A stretch of DNA of 64,000 nucleotides from JAQVSH01 sp964349835 (GTDB lineage Bacteria; Bacteroidota; Bacteroidia; Bacteroidales; UBA4181). Below the pieces are notes generated by a model that made no database searches, was not told the origin of the DNA, and saw only the letters and a program-made list of their open reading frames with translations. The stretch is taken from contig CAYGID010000002.1 of the NCBI GenBank assembly GCA_964349835.1, forward strand, positions 62,001-126,000, read 5' to 3'. Of the stretch, positions 1 through 7,819 are shown piece after piece (the stretch's first letter is position 1; every line of letters starts with the position of its first letter). The position numbers and the translations under genes were made by a program.

Positions 1-2
1 CA

Positions 3-512
3 TTCCGATTCCAGGGTGGGCAGGGTAAGCAGAAGGCACGAGGAGGATCGGGTTTCAATTCAGATCCCTCGCTGATGGAGGATTCCGAAGGGGAGGAAGC
101 TGACGATGATTCGCGCCCGATCGATGCCGAGAGGTACAGAGCCAATGGAGTAGCTCTGCCCTACGAGTATTTTAAAATCCCGTGGAGCATGGGGGTGAGT
201 TACGACTTTAACTACTCAAAGCCGGGTATTGCTAAGGCAAATATTGTGCAGACTGTTCGGGTAAACGGTGATTTGAGCCTCACACCCAAATGGAAAGTTT
301 CGTTTAACACCGGTTTCGATGTGCAGGCAAAAACGGTAACGCACACCAACTTCACTATCGATCGGGATTTGCACTGCTGGGTGATGTCGCTCAATATATC
401 GCCTTTCGGAGCCTATAAATTCTACGGTTTTCAGATCAATGTGCGATCGGCTATGCTCCGTGATTTGAAGTATGAGAAATCTCGCTCGCAATACGACAGC
501 CAGTCGTTTTAG
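3..512 (+). CDS. lptD: LptD-like outer-membrane LPS assembly protein, C-terminal fragment
   Basis: The frame is open from base 3 and runs off the left edge, leaving about 169 C-terminal residues. An acidic linker near the first visible Met is followed by alternating strands with the spacing of an outer-membrane barrel (for example FKIPWSMGVSYDF, then SLTPKWKVSFNTGFD). The last segment, with DLHCWVMSLN, RSAMLRDLKYEK and a terminal Phe, resembles the end of Bacteroidota LptD/OstA proteins, which insert lipopolysaccharide into the outer leaflet. The terminal aromatic residue fits a BAM substrate. The next gene, ridA, is 77 nt downstream. The family call rests on the C-terminus only; another large barrel protein is possible. 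Confidence 0.7.
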   Translation, partial: FRFQGGQGKQKARGGSGFNSDPSLMEDSEGEEADDDSRPIDAERYRANGVALPYEYFKIPWSMGVSYDFNYSKPGIAKANIVQTVRVNGDLSLTPKWKVSFNTGFDVQAKTVTHTNFTIDRDLHCWVMSLNISPFGAYKFYGFQINVRSAMLRDLKYEKSRSQYDSQSF

Positions 513-589
513 CAGGCGGGTCGTATAAAAATATTGTATATTAGCCTGTTTTTAGTTGAGACATCGGGCTTTTTCTTATTCTATCTGTC

Positions 590-970
590 ATGAAACGAAT
601 TATCTCTACTCCTCTTGCCCCGGCTGCCATCGGACCCTATAGCCAGGCCGTCGAAGTAAACGGCTTGCTCTTTGTTTCGGGCCAGATTCCTCTGGATCCG
701 GTTTCGGGTCAGATTTCGGGCACCGACATTACTGCGCAGACCGAACAGGTACTGAAGAATATCGGATCGATTCTGGAAGCGGCCGGCTATTCGTACGGCG
801 ATGTGGTAAAATCCACCTGCCTTTTGGCCGATATGAATCATTTTTCGGAAATGAACGAAGTCTATAGCCGCTATTTTGTGGAGAGGCAGCCTGCCAGGGC
901 CGCCTTCGCAGTTGCAAAACTGCCTCGTGCGGTACTAATCGAAATAGAAGTAATTGCTTGTAAAGCCTAA
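590..970 (+). CDS. ridA: RidA family enamine/imine deaminase
   Basis: 126 aa, the usual length for RidA/YjgF/YER057c proteins, small cytosolic trimers that hydrolyse reactive enamines and imines such as 2-aminoacrylate made by PLP enzymes. Visible family marks are the N-terminal GPYSQAV, the FVSGQIPLDP segment, and the C-terminal PARAAF-AVAKLPRAVLIEIE block. Arg103 in PARAAF aligns with the Arg that binds the carboxylate in active RidA members. The ATG at 590 gives the canonical N-terminus. The TAA stop shares one base with the ATG of the following lipoprotein gene (TAATG), so the two are probably translationally coupled. Confidence 0.93.
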   Translation: MKRIISTPLAPAAIGPYSQAVEVNGLLFVSGQIPLDPVSGQISGTDITAQTEQVLKNIGSILEAAGYSYGDVVKSTCLLADMNHFSEMNEVYSRYFVERQPARAAFAVAKLPRAVLIEIEVIACKA

Positions 971-1461
971 TGTCAATGACCTTTGCCCGCAAATACCGAT
1001 ACGGTTTCCTCTTTTTGGCTACGCTTTCTGCCTTGTTGTTGCCATCGTGCGATGATATATGCGAAACGCCCACACTGACAGCCATTGTTGCAGGAACCTA
1101 CACTGATTCTATTCAACCTGTGCAAACTTACACCCTTACCTCGCCGGCTGTTTATGGTGTGGGACGCGATAGTCTGCTTGCACCGGTGGCCGGGAAATGG
1201 TTGATGCCCCTTTCGCTTGCAGCCGACAACATGCGGTTTGTGGTGGAGGATGATGGTGTAAAGGATACCATCTCCTTTTATTATGCGCGCACTGTTGAGT
1301 TTGTGTCGGAGGAGTGTGGCTGTATTGCTGTGGCCCGAATCGACAGCATTCTCTATTCTATGAACAAACTGAAGCGAGTTGAGATAGTAAAGTCATCTGT
1401 CAAAACGGTTTATGTAGATCAAGATAAGCATAATGAGGAAAATATACGCCTGTTTTATTAG
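970..1461 (+). CDS. Small lipoprotein, DUF6452-like
   Basis: 163 aa. A basic N-terminus and hydrophobic stretch end in LLLPSC, a lipobox with Cys27 as the lipidated residue; the mature part begins CDDICETPT and is predicted to be beta-rich. Size, the CDDxCxTPT start and the following DUF6048 gene match the Bacteroidota DUF6452 family, whose function is unknown. The start overlaps the ridA stop, and a second in-frame ATG lies at 976. The 3' end overlaps the next gene by 29 nt, so ridA, this gene and the DUF6048 gene look like one operon. The family name is from memory of sequence and synteny. Confidence 0.75.
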   Translation: MSMTFARKYRYGFLFLATLSALLLPSCDDICETPTLTAIVAGTYTDSIQPVQTYTLTSPAVYGVGRDSLLAPVAGKWLMPLSLAADNMRFVVEDDGVKDTISFYYARTVEFVSEECGCIAVARIDSILYSMNKLKRVEIVKSSVKTVYVDQDKHNEENIRLFY

Positions 1462-2392
1462 TCTTTTCATCACGCTGACTTGGATGTCGGGGCAGGAGGC
1501 TCCGGCCAGAACCAGGGCAGCTGCTGATGCTTCGAAACCTGCGGCAGAGAAGAGCGTGGAGGTGGAGGACACCGTTATCCGCTACAAGAGGATGAGGGGT
1601 TTCCGTTTAGGCCTCGACTTCTCGCGAGTGGGAGCCTCCTTCATCTATGGCGACCGTATGGAGTTGGGCGTGGTTTCCGATTTCGAGGTGAAAGACAGAT
1701 GGTATTGGGTGGGCGAACTGGGCTTGTCGCAGGTCGATGTTTTTAAAGCAGGGTGGTCGTATGCAGGCTCGGGGCTTTACGTAAAGTCGGGTTTTAATTA
1801 CAACTTTCTGCAGCCCGACAATCCTGACTACCACGATGCCGCAACGATTGGGTTTCGTTTGGCCGGCAGTACCTTTTCGCAAGAGATGTCGAATATCTCT
1901 CTGGGTGATGGATATTGGGGTACTTCAGTAATTGAGCACATTCCCTCCAAGGGGGTTACGGTAGGCTGGGTCGAGGCCGTAATAGGTGCAAAGGCCGAAC
2001 TTTCGAAAAATGTCTATATCGGTGGCGATATTGGGTTGCGATTCAAACTCTTTGATTCGTCGAACGAGGTAACTCCCTATCATATTCCGGGGTATGGAAA
2101 AGGTCACAAGAGCCTTACACCTGCATTCAGTTATTATGTACTCTATCTTTTCCCACCCTCCGATCCTGCTGCCAAGGCAGCTCAGCAAAGGAAGCTTCAG
2201 CAGCAGAAAGAGCAGGCGCGCAAAAAGGAGTTGGATCTGAAGGCTCAGGATAAGGCGCTCCGTGAGCAGCGCAGGGTGCAGCGAAATCTCATTAGAATGG
2301 AGAGTAAGGGGGTTGTTCCGGTTCCCGAAGTAGTAGCCGACTCGCTGAAAAGAGCTCCGAAAGCTCCGCCTGCTGCCAATACCGCTAAATAG
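1433..2392 (+). CDS. DUF6048-like envelope protein
   Basis: 319 aa with a signal peptide (MRKIYACFISLFITLTWMSG, cleavage near SGQ-EA). The body has regular beta strands rich in Tyr, Trp and Gly, such as MELGVVSDFEVKDRWYWVGE and GLYVKSGFNYNF, and looks like a small outer-membrane barrel. It is followed by a charged helical tail of Lys, Gln, Arg and Glu (about residues 245-290, probable coiled coil) and a Pro/Ala-rich end. This matches the Bacteroidota DUF6048 family, of unknown function, normally found beside DUF6452. It begins inside the preceding lipoprotein gene (29 nt overlap in another frame), so co-expression is likely. Confidence 0.75.
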   Translation: MRKIYACFISLFITLTWMSGQEAPARTRAAADASKPAAEKSVEVEDTVIRYKRMRGFRLGLDFSRVGASFIYGDRMELGVVSDFEVKDRWYWVGELGLSQVDVFKAGWSYAGSGLYVKSGFNYNFLQPDNPDYHDAATIGFRLAGSTFSQEMSNISLGDGYWGTSVIEHIPSKGVTVGWVEAVIGAKAELSKNVYIGGDIGLRFKLFDSSNEVTPYHIPGYGKGHKSLTPAFSYYVLYLFPPSDPAAKAAQQRKLQQQKEQARKKELDLKAQDKALREQRRVQRNLIRMESKGVVPVPEVVADSLKRAPKAPPAANTAK

Positions 2393-2452
2393 ACTTTCGC
2401 CCCACCCACTCTTCTATTTTATTGCGGGCTGTTTTTACAACGATTGTATCCG

Positions 2453-2495
2453 AAAAAAAAGAGGAGGCTGTTTCAGATATCGAAACAGCCTCCTC
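2453..2495 (-). terminator. Rho-independent terminator of gap
   Basis: A perfect 14-bp stem (2461-2474 with 2482-2495, 7-nt loop) is followed on the minus strand by eight T. It lies 25 nt beyond the gap stop. The plus-strand side lacks a T run, so it acts mainly on gap. Confidence 0.88.
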
Positions 2496-2520
2496 TGGCG
2501 TTACGCGAAAATCGCGGAAG

Positions 2521-3522
2521 TTATACGGTTGCCATGTGGGCAATCAGTTCGAGAACCTTGCATGAATAACCCCACTCGTTGTCGTACCATGAAACAAGTT
2601 TCACAAAGTTGTTGTTGAGTGAGATACCTGCTTTAGCATCGAAGATCGAGGTGCGGGCATCGTGAATGAAGTCGGAAGATACTACTTCGTCTTCGGTGTA
2701 ACCCAAAATACCTTTCAGTTCGTTTTCGGAAGCGGCCTTCAGGGCAGCACAGATTTCAGCGTAGCTGGCACCCTTCTCAATGCGGCAGGTGAGGTCAACC
2801 ACCGATACATCGAGGGTGGGAACACGGAAGGCCATGCCGGTCAGTTTGCCGTTGAGTGCGGGAATCACTTTGCCAACAGCTTTGGCAGCTCCGGTAGAGG
2901 AGGGGATAATGTTTCCTGCAGCTGCACGACCACCTCTCCAATCTTTGGCAGAGGGAGCGTCAACCGTTTTCTGGGTGTTGGTGGTGGCGTGAACGGTGGT
3001 CATCAAACCTTCAACAATACCAAATTTATCGTTGATAACCTTTGCAAGAGGAGCAAGACAGTTGGTGGTGCACGATGCGTTCGAAACAAAGGTTTCGCCC
3101 TTGTACGAATCGTGGTTTACGCCCATTACGAACATGGGGGTATCGTCTTTTGAGGGAGCCGACATCACTACACGTTTTGCACCTGCATTGATATGTCCCT
3201 GAGCTGACTCCTTGGTAAGGAAAAGACCGGTTGATTCAACCACATACTCGGCGCCAATTTCACCCCACTTCAGATCGTTGGGATTCTTTTCGGCGGTTAC
3301 GCGGATCGATTTCCCGTTAACTACCAATTTTCCATCTTTCACATCGACGGTGCCTTCAAAACGACCGTGAACGGAATCATAACGGAGCATGTAAGCCATG
3401 TAGTCAACATCGATAAGGTCGTTAATTCCTACTACTTCGATGTCGTTCCTGCTCTGGGCTGCACGGAACACCAAGCGGCCGATACGGCCGAATCCGTTGA
3501 TACCAACTTTGATTTTTGACAT
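2521..3522 (-). CDS. gap: Type I glyceraldehyde-3-phosphate dehydrogenase
   Basis: 333 aa, standard length. It oxidises glyceraldehyde-3-phosphate to 1,3-bisphosphoglycerate with NAD in cytosolic glycolysis. The Rossmann motif GINGFGRIGR is at residues 7-16, followed by GINDLID, typical of NAD-preferring enzymes. The catalytic pair is Cys151 (SNASCTTNC) and His178 (TTVHATT). The C-terminal SWYDNEWGYS is intact. It is monocistronic: its own TAnnTTTG promoter lies 51 nt upstream and a strong terminator follows. Confidence 0.97.
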   Translation of the reverse strand: MSKIKVGINGFGRIGRLVFRAAQSRNDIEVVGINDLIDVDYMAYMLRYDSVHGRFEGTVDVKDGKLVVNGKSIRVTAEKNPNDLKWGEIGAEYVVESTGLFLTKESAQGHINAGAKRVVMSAPSKDDTPMFVMGVNHDSYKGETFVSNASCTTNCLAPLAKVINDKFGIVEGLMTTVHATTNTQKTVDAPSAKDWRGGRAAAGNIIPSSTGAAKAVGKVIPALNGKLTGMAFRVPTLDVSVVDLTCRIEKGASYAEICAALKAASENELKGILGYTEDEVVSSDFIHDARTSIFDAKAGISLNNNFVKLVSWYDNEWGYSCKVLELIAHMATV

Positions 3523-3572
3523 AATTGTATCTGTTTGAAATTTATAAAAAGTGATTTTCTCTTTAGGCGCTG

Positions 3573-3580
3573 CAAAGGTA
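3573..3580 (-). promoter_or_regulatory. Promoter -7 box of gap (TACCTTTG)
   Basis: On the minus strand this reads TACCTTTG, an exact match to the Bacteroidota primary-sigma box TAnnTTTG, 51 nt before the gap ATG. Confidence 0.75.
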
Positions 3581-3710
3581 ACACAACCAAAAGAAAAAAG
3601 TTCAATTCATAAGGAATTAGTTGCACGAAATCGAAAAAAAACAGTAACACTTGTTGGCTTTTGTTTCCGAAAACCAACCCTCATCTTCAGATTCATGACG
3701 ATAATTTTTT

Positions 3711-3718
3711 TACATTTG
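3711..3718 (+). promoter_or_regulatory. Promoter -7 box of glyA (TACATTTG)
   Basis: TACATTTG matches TAnnTTTG and is followed by CCGC as in other promoters here. It lies 128 nt before the glyA ATG, leaving a leader of about 120 nt that holds the repeat element at 3746-3845. Confidence 0.72.
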
Positions 3719-3745
3719 CCGCACCTTAATGACCGATCTTACTCT

Positions 3746-3845
3746 GTGAACAGAACAGGTTGCCTTGCAACACCGAAGAGGGTATGATCAGAATTTTCGG
3801 CATCATGGAGCTCCATACTCCCATTTAAAAACAAATTATTCCAGT
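3746..3845 (+). repeat. Leader element (decayed copy) upstream of glyA
   Basis: This 100-nt stretch runs from a GTGAACAGA to the real glyA start ATGAATAGA, so both ends encode M-N-R. It aligns with the two leader units at 38354-38554: GAACAGAACAGGTTGC near the start, then CATGGAGCTCCAT (3804-3816), a stop TAA and TTCCAG just before the ATG. Two short overlapping ORFs replace the single 26-codon ORF: a GTG-started one at 3746-3787 and an ATG-started one at 3784-3828 ending in MELHTPI. Their overlap looks like a frameshifted version of the intact leader ORF. The homology is visible by eye; the function is not known. Confidence 0.65.
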
Positions 3846-5126
3846 ATGAATAGAGACGAGACGATTTTTGGATTAATCGAGCAGGAGAAGAGACGGCAGA
3901 GAGTGGGCATTGAACTGATTGCCTCTGAGAACTTTGTAAGCGAGCAGGTAATGCAGGCAATGGGTTCGGTCTTAACCAATAAGTATGCCGAGGGATATCC
4001 GGGCCGTAGATATTATGGCGGATGCCAGGTTGTCGATCAGGTTGAACAGCTGGCCATCGACCGGATCAAAACGCTCTTTGGAGCTGTGTGGGCAAACGTA
4101 CAACCCCATTCCGGTGCTCAGGCCAATGCTGCCGTCATGTTTGCCTGCCTAAAGCCTGGCGACGTCATTCTGGGCTTCGATCTTTCGCACGGAGGGCATC
4201 TTACGCACGGCTCGCCCGTGAACTACTCGGGCGTACTCTACCAGCCTAAGGCGTATCAGGTTTGTGAAGCCACCGGGAGAGTCGATTACGAGAGCATGGA
4301 GGTGGTAGCACAACGCGAGAAACCTAAGATGATTATTGCCGGCGCTTCGGCCTATTCGCGCGACTGGGACTATGCCCGCATGCGTGCCATTGCCGACAAG
4401 GTAGGCGCGCTGCTCATGGCCGACATATCGCACCCTGCGGGTCTTATTGCCAAGGGGTTGCTAAACCATCCCTTTCCTCATTGCCACATTGTTACCACCA
4501 CAACCCATAAAACCCTTCGTGGCCCCCGTGGCGGATTGATTCTTCTGGGCAACGATTTTGAGAATCCGTGGGGATACACTACTCCCAAGGGAGAGATAAA
4601 AATGATGTCGCAACTGCTCGATTCGGCTGTTTTTCCCGGTATTCAGGGTGGTCCGCTCGAGCATGTCATTGCTGCTAAGGCGGTGGCATTTGGCGAGGCG
4701 CTGACCGAATCGTATGGTGCATATGTAGCCAGTGTAAAGAGAAATGCCGCAGTAATGGCCTCTGCCTTTATGGATTTAGGTTACAAGGTGATTTCGGGTG
4801 GTACCGACAACCACAGTATGCTGATAGATCTTCGTTCGCGATTCCCCGAACTGACGGGAAAGATGGCTGAGAACGCGCTGGGTCGGGCCGATATTACCAT
4901 CAACAAGAATATGGTTCCCTTCGACAGTCGGTCGCCCTTCCTTACATCGGGCATTCGGGTCGGAACTCCGGCCGTTACTACCCGCGGGCTGGTTGAATCC
5001 GACATCGTGAAGATTGTGGAGATGATGGACACCGTGTTGAAAAATGACACCTGCGAAAAGAGCGCTCTTGCCGTGAAAACCGAGGTAAATGCTATGATGA
5101 GCGACAGGCCTCTATTTGCCTGGTAG
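3846..5126 (+). CDS. glyA: Serine hydroxymethyltransferase
   Basis: 426 aa. A PLP enzyme converting serine and tetrahydrofolate to glycine and 5,10-methylene-THF, the main source of one-carbon units. Marks are IELIASENFVS near the N-terminus, EGYPGRRYYGG (folate/substrate region) and TTTTHKTLRGPRGG with Lys222 as the PLP-binding lysine. The frame extends upstream to 3765, but only the start at 3846 (MNRDETIFGLIEQE) gives the family N-terminus; the upstream codons belong to the leader repeat. A bidirectional terminator separates it from the convergent DUF4831 gene. Confidence 0.96.
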   Translation: MNRDETIFGLIEQEKRRQRVGIELIASENFVSEQVMQAMGSVLTNKYAEGYPGRRYYGGCQVVDQVEQLAIDRIKTLFGAVWANVQPHSGAQANAAVMFACLKPGDVILGFDLSHGGHLTHGSPVNYSGVLYQPKAYQVCEATGRVDYESMEVVAQREKPKMIIAGASAYSRDWDYARMRAIADKVGALLMADISHPAGLIAKGLLNHPFPHCHIVTTTTHKTLRGPRGGLILLGNDFENPWGYTTPKGEIKMMSQLLDSAVFPGIQGGPLEHVIAAKAVAFGEALTESYGAYVASVKRNAAVMASAFMDLGYKVISGGTDNHSMLIDLRSRFPELTGKMAENALGRADITINKNMVPFDSRSPFLTSGIRVGTPAVTTRGLVESDIVKIVEMMDTVLKNDTCEKSALAVKTEVNAMMSDRPLFAW

Positions 5127-5141
5127 TTTCCGGCCCACGAT

Positions 5142-5189
5142 AAAATAGCAGAGGGTGCCTTCAACTTGGAAGGCACCCTCTGCTATTTT
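5142..5189. terminator. Bidirectional terminator between glyA and the DUF4831 gene
   Basis: A perfect 21-bp inverted repeat (5142-5162 with 5169-5189, 6-nt loop) begins with AAAA and ends with TTTT, so it can terminate both convergent genes. Confidence 0.88.
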
Positions 5190-5207
5190 GTGGAGGTTTG
5201 CGAACGG

Positions 5208-6308
5208 TTACTTAACCTCCATTAAGATACTGGTGATGGTTCCCATCTGGTAGAGCGGGATGCGTTTTGATGCGAGAGTCTGGCTATTCGAGGCAACCTT
5301 TACTTCTACCTGAGCGGGAATTCGGTAATAGAGCGAGTTCTTGAGAATCTCCTTCTCTTTTTTTGATTTGGCTACCGATTTAGGATGCACAATGGCCATA
5401 TTATTCACTGCCACCTCGCCCAGTGGCGAGAAGATACAGGCCACTTCGGCAGCACCCTCCTTACTGTCGGTAAACCCCTGCTGTTCGGAGAAATAAAAAA
5501 GCGAGATTTTGCGCGATCCCTCTTCGGGAATGCACACAAACGATCTCTTGGTCGGAATCTCCATGGAAGTTCCGGTAAACATGGAGAGTAGCGCTGCCTC
5601 CTGCAGATCAATCTGCTCAAGCAGAATCTTCAGGGTTACCCCATCGGGGCTATCATCGGCTTCGCCATTCAGCAGATCTTGCTTCCGTTGCCTGAGGTCG
5701 AAAATTTGTTGAGCCAACTCTTTGGCCTGCGCATCTTTGGGTAGGTGTTGAAGCTTTTTGATTACAAGCGGCTCTTTTACAAAGGCGGTATCTTTCAGCA
5801 TCACCTGAAAGAGCGTGTCGACCGTTTGAAAGAGGGGGCTTTCAATGACCATGTTTTTAAAACCTGTTGTGATTTCGGCCGGAGCAAATTGGCCGGAGGC
5901 CAGAAAGCTGGAGAGGCTCATATCGAGAAGAGCTCCCTCTTTGGTTAAGGTAATGAGCCGCTCAATATTCTTGGGGTAATTTTTAAAGGTAATCACATAG
6001 TATTGCGAAGGATCCATTTCAAAGTGCTCAGAGATGGCAGCGTTTGCGATGCGCCAGGAAACGATATCCTGTTGGGCGACGTTCATCTGAAGGTACTTGG
6101 CGGCAAATTCGGCAAAGGGTCCCTTTCTGGCCACAGTCTGCACCAATTCCACATCGACCTTAAGAGTGGTTTTGGGCAAGCCATACAGGAGCGTATTGTT
6201 GGCCAAAGGGGTACCCATCGCATAGGGGGTGGTTTGAAAGGTTTGCGCTATGCCGGGCATACTTGCGAGGAGAATTCCCAACCCGGCCAGTACGAGATTT
6301 TTAATCAT
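5208..6308 (-). CDS. DUF4831-like exported protein
   Basis: 366 aa with a signal peptide (hydrophobic LVLAGLGILLA, cleavage near GIAQ-TF). The mature N-terminus has LLYGLPKTTLKVDVELVQT and a KGPFAEFAAKYLQ segment, as in the Bacteroidota DUF4831 family, which has no assigned function. A mid-region of about residues 180-230 is helical and charged, and the C-terminus ends in a predicted beta segment (YYRIPAQVEVKV). Its ATG overlaps the end of the upstream NAD(P)HX repair gene by 4 nt, so the two are co-translated. Location is periplasm or outer membrane. Why an exported protein is coupled to a cytosolic repair enzyme is unclear. Confidence 0.78.
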   Translation of the reverse strand: MIKNLVLAGLGILLASMPGIAQTFQTTPYAMGTPLANNTLLYGLPKTTLKVDVELVQTVARKGPFAEFAAKYLQMNVAQQDIVSWRIANAAISEHFEMDPSQYYVITFKNYPKNIERLITLTKEGALLDMSLSSFLASGQFAPAEITTGFKNMVIESPLFQTVDTLFQVMLKDTAFVKEPLVIKKLQHLPKDAQAKELAQQIFDLRQRKQDLLNGEADDSPDGVTLKILLEQIDLQEAALLSMFTGTSMEIPTKRSFVCIPEEGSRKISLFYFSEQQGFTDSKEGAAEVACIFSPLGEVAVNNMAIVHPKSVAKSKKEKEILKNSLYYRIPAQVEVKVASNSQTLASKRIPLYQMGTITSILMEVK

Positions 6309-7810
6309 GCTAATATTGTTTTATACGCTTTTCCAAGGGCACTGCTCAAATCTCCCGCGATAAGGGAGGCCTCGCCGTTTTCTTCGGCCAGGATATCCCC
6401 TGCGAGACCATGCAGGAAGGCAGCCACAATGGCTGCCTCTGCACTTGAAAAGTGCTGTGCTAGCAAAGATAACACAATTCCCGTTAAAACGTCGCCGCTT
6501 CCGGCAGTTGCCATGCCCGGATTGCCGGTTATGTTGAGCCAGAGCGTGCCATCGGGCAGCGAGATGGAACTGTAGCGGCCCTTCAGAATCACTATAACTT
6601 TGTAAAGCGAGGAGAAGCGGAGTTGCTCGCTGATCTGCGCCATACTGCCGATTGCCTCTCGGCCGATTGAGGCCAGCAGGCGCCTGAATTCGCCGGGATG
6701 AGGTGTTAATATGGTACCCGGGGGGAGTTGCTCCAGAAGGAGCGGGTGGGCTGCCAAATGATTCAGCGCATCGGCATCGACCACTAAGGCTCCTTTCCAA
6801 TGGGTAATGATTTGTTGTGTTGCCTTTTGAGCCTGTTCCGATCTCCCCAGGCCGGGCCCCATGCCAATCGCGTTGAATTTCGACAGGTTGCCGATGGCCT
6901 CTTCGATAGGGGAGGTGTCGGTCATTGCTTCGGGAACGGCTATTTGCATGATGCTGTTCTCTCTGTTGGGGATCCGCGCAGTGATCATTCCGGCCCCTCC
7001 CCGCAGACAGGCGCGCGCAGCGAGGATGGCAGCCCCCATCATGCCGTGGCTTCCCGCCACCAGAAGGGCGTGGCCAAAGTTGCCCTTATGGGCAAAAGGT
7101 TCTCTCGGGGCAACCATTTTGGCAACCGATTCGGGTTGAACCATAAACTTTTTGCAGTCAACCCCCTGGGTCAGTAATCCGAAATCGACAAGTTCCCATT
7201 TCCCGAAACAGGAGGCCGTTTCGGGAAGAAAGGCCGAAAGCTTCGGGGTTTGAAGCACATAGGTTCGGCGTGCCCTCACCACCTGAGTGTCGTTGAACCA
7301 ATCAAGGGGTTCGCAGGGCATTCCTGAGGGGAGGTCAATAGAGACCACCTCGGCTTCGGATGAGTTTAAGGCATGAACCCACTGCAGAGATTCGGCCTCT
7401 AATGGCCTGGTGACGCCGGTGCCGAACAGGGCATCAATAACCACTACCCCCTTGGAGGGTGCAAGCCGATGACCCTGCGATGCAAAGGCAACGTGTACAT
7501 TGCCATGGGCCATCGTTTTTTCGAATTGTATCCGGGCATCGGGCGCGCAGTTCTCGCAATCGGCGGTCATAAACAGCTCCGTCTGCCACCCTTTTTCGGC
7601 AAGCAGACGTGCCATACAGATGCCATCGCCTCCGTTATTGCCTTTTCCGGCAAGAATTACGACCCTCGCCGGAACCGGATAGTGCACGATAAATCTGTTG
7701 ACACAGGCGCTTGCTGCCCTTTCCATCAATTGCAACGAACTGATATTTAGGCTTTCTATTGTGTAGGTGTCGGAAATCCTGCACTCTTCTGCGTTCAGAA
7801 TAGGAATCAT
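6305..7810 (-). CDS. nnr: Bifunctional NAD(P)H-hydrate epimerase / ADP-dependent dehydratase
   Basis: 501 aa, a fusion of the YjeF N-terminal epimerase (residues 1 to about 215) and the ribokinase-like dehydratase (about 225-501). Together they repair hydrated NADH and NADPH made by heat or by GAPDH side reactions. The epimerase has GKGNNGGDG at 55-63 and the IDALFGTG strand. The dehydratase has GPGLGRS, LTPHPGEF and TAGSGDVLTGIV, the last holding the catalytic Asp of the family. The start at 7810 gives the usual N-terminus (MIPILNAEECR). mltG ends 9 nt upstream and the DUF4831 gene overlaps by 4 nt, making a three-gene unit. Confidence 0.95.
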   Translation of the reverse strand: MIPILNAEECRISDTYTIESLNISSLQLMERAASACVNRFIVHYPVPARVVILAGKGNNGGDGICMARLLAEKGWQTELFMTADCENCAPDARIQFEKTMAHGNVHVAFASQGHRLAPSKGVVVIDALFGTGVTRPLEAESLQWVHALNSSEAEVVSIDLPSGMPCEPLDWFNDTQVVRARRTYVLQTPKLSAFLPETASCFGKWELVDFGLLTQGVDCKKFMVQPESVAKMVAPREPFAHKGNFGHALLVAGSHGMMGAAILAARACLRGGAGMITARIPNRENSIMQIAVPEAMTDTSPIEEAIGNLSKFNAIGMGPGLGRSEQAQKATQQIITHWKGALVVDADALNHLAAHPLLLEQLPPGTILTPHPGEFRRLLASIGREAIGSMAQISEQLRFSSLYKVIVILKGRYSSISLPDGTLWLNITGNPGMATAGSGDVLTGIVLSLLAQHFSSAEAAIVAAFLHGLAGDILAEENGEASLIAGDLSSALGKAYKTILA

Positions 7811-7819
7811 GACTCGTAA

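Noticed and set aside
3765..3845. Upstream extension of glyA
   Set aside because: The codons come from the leader repeat and do not match serine hydroxymethyltransferase; the family start is at 3846.
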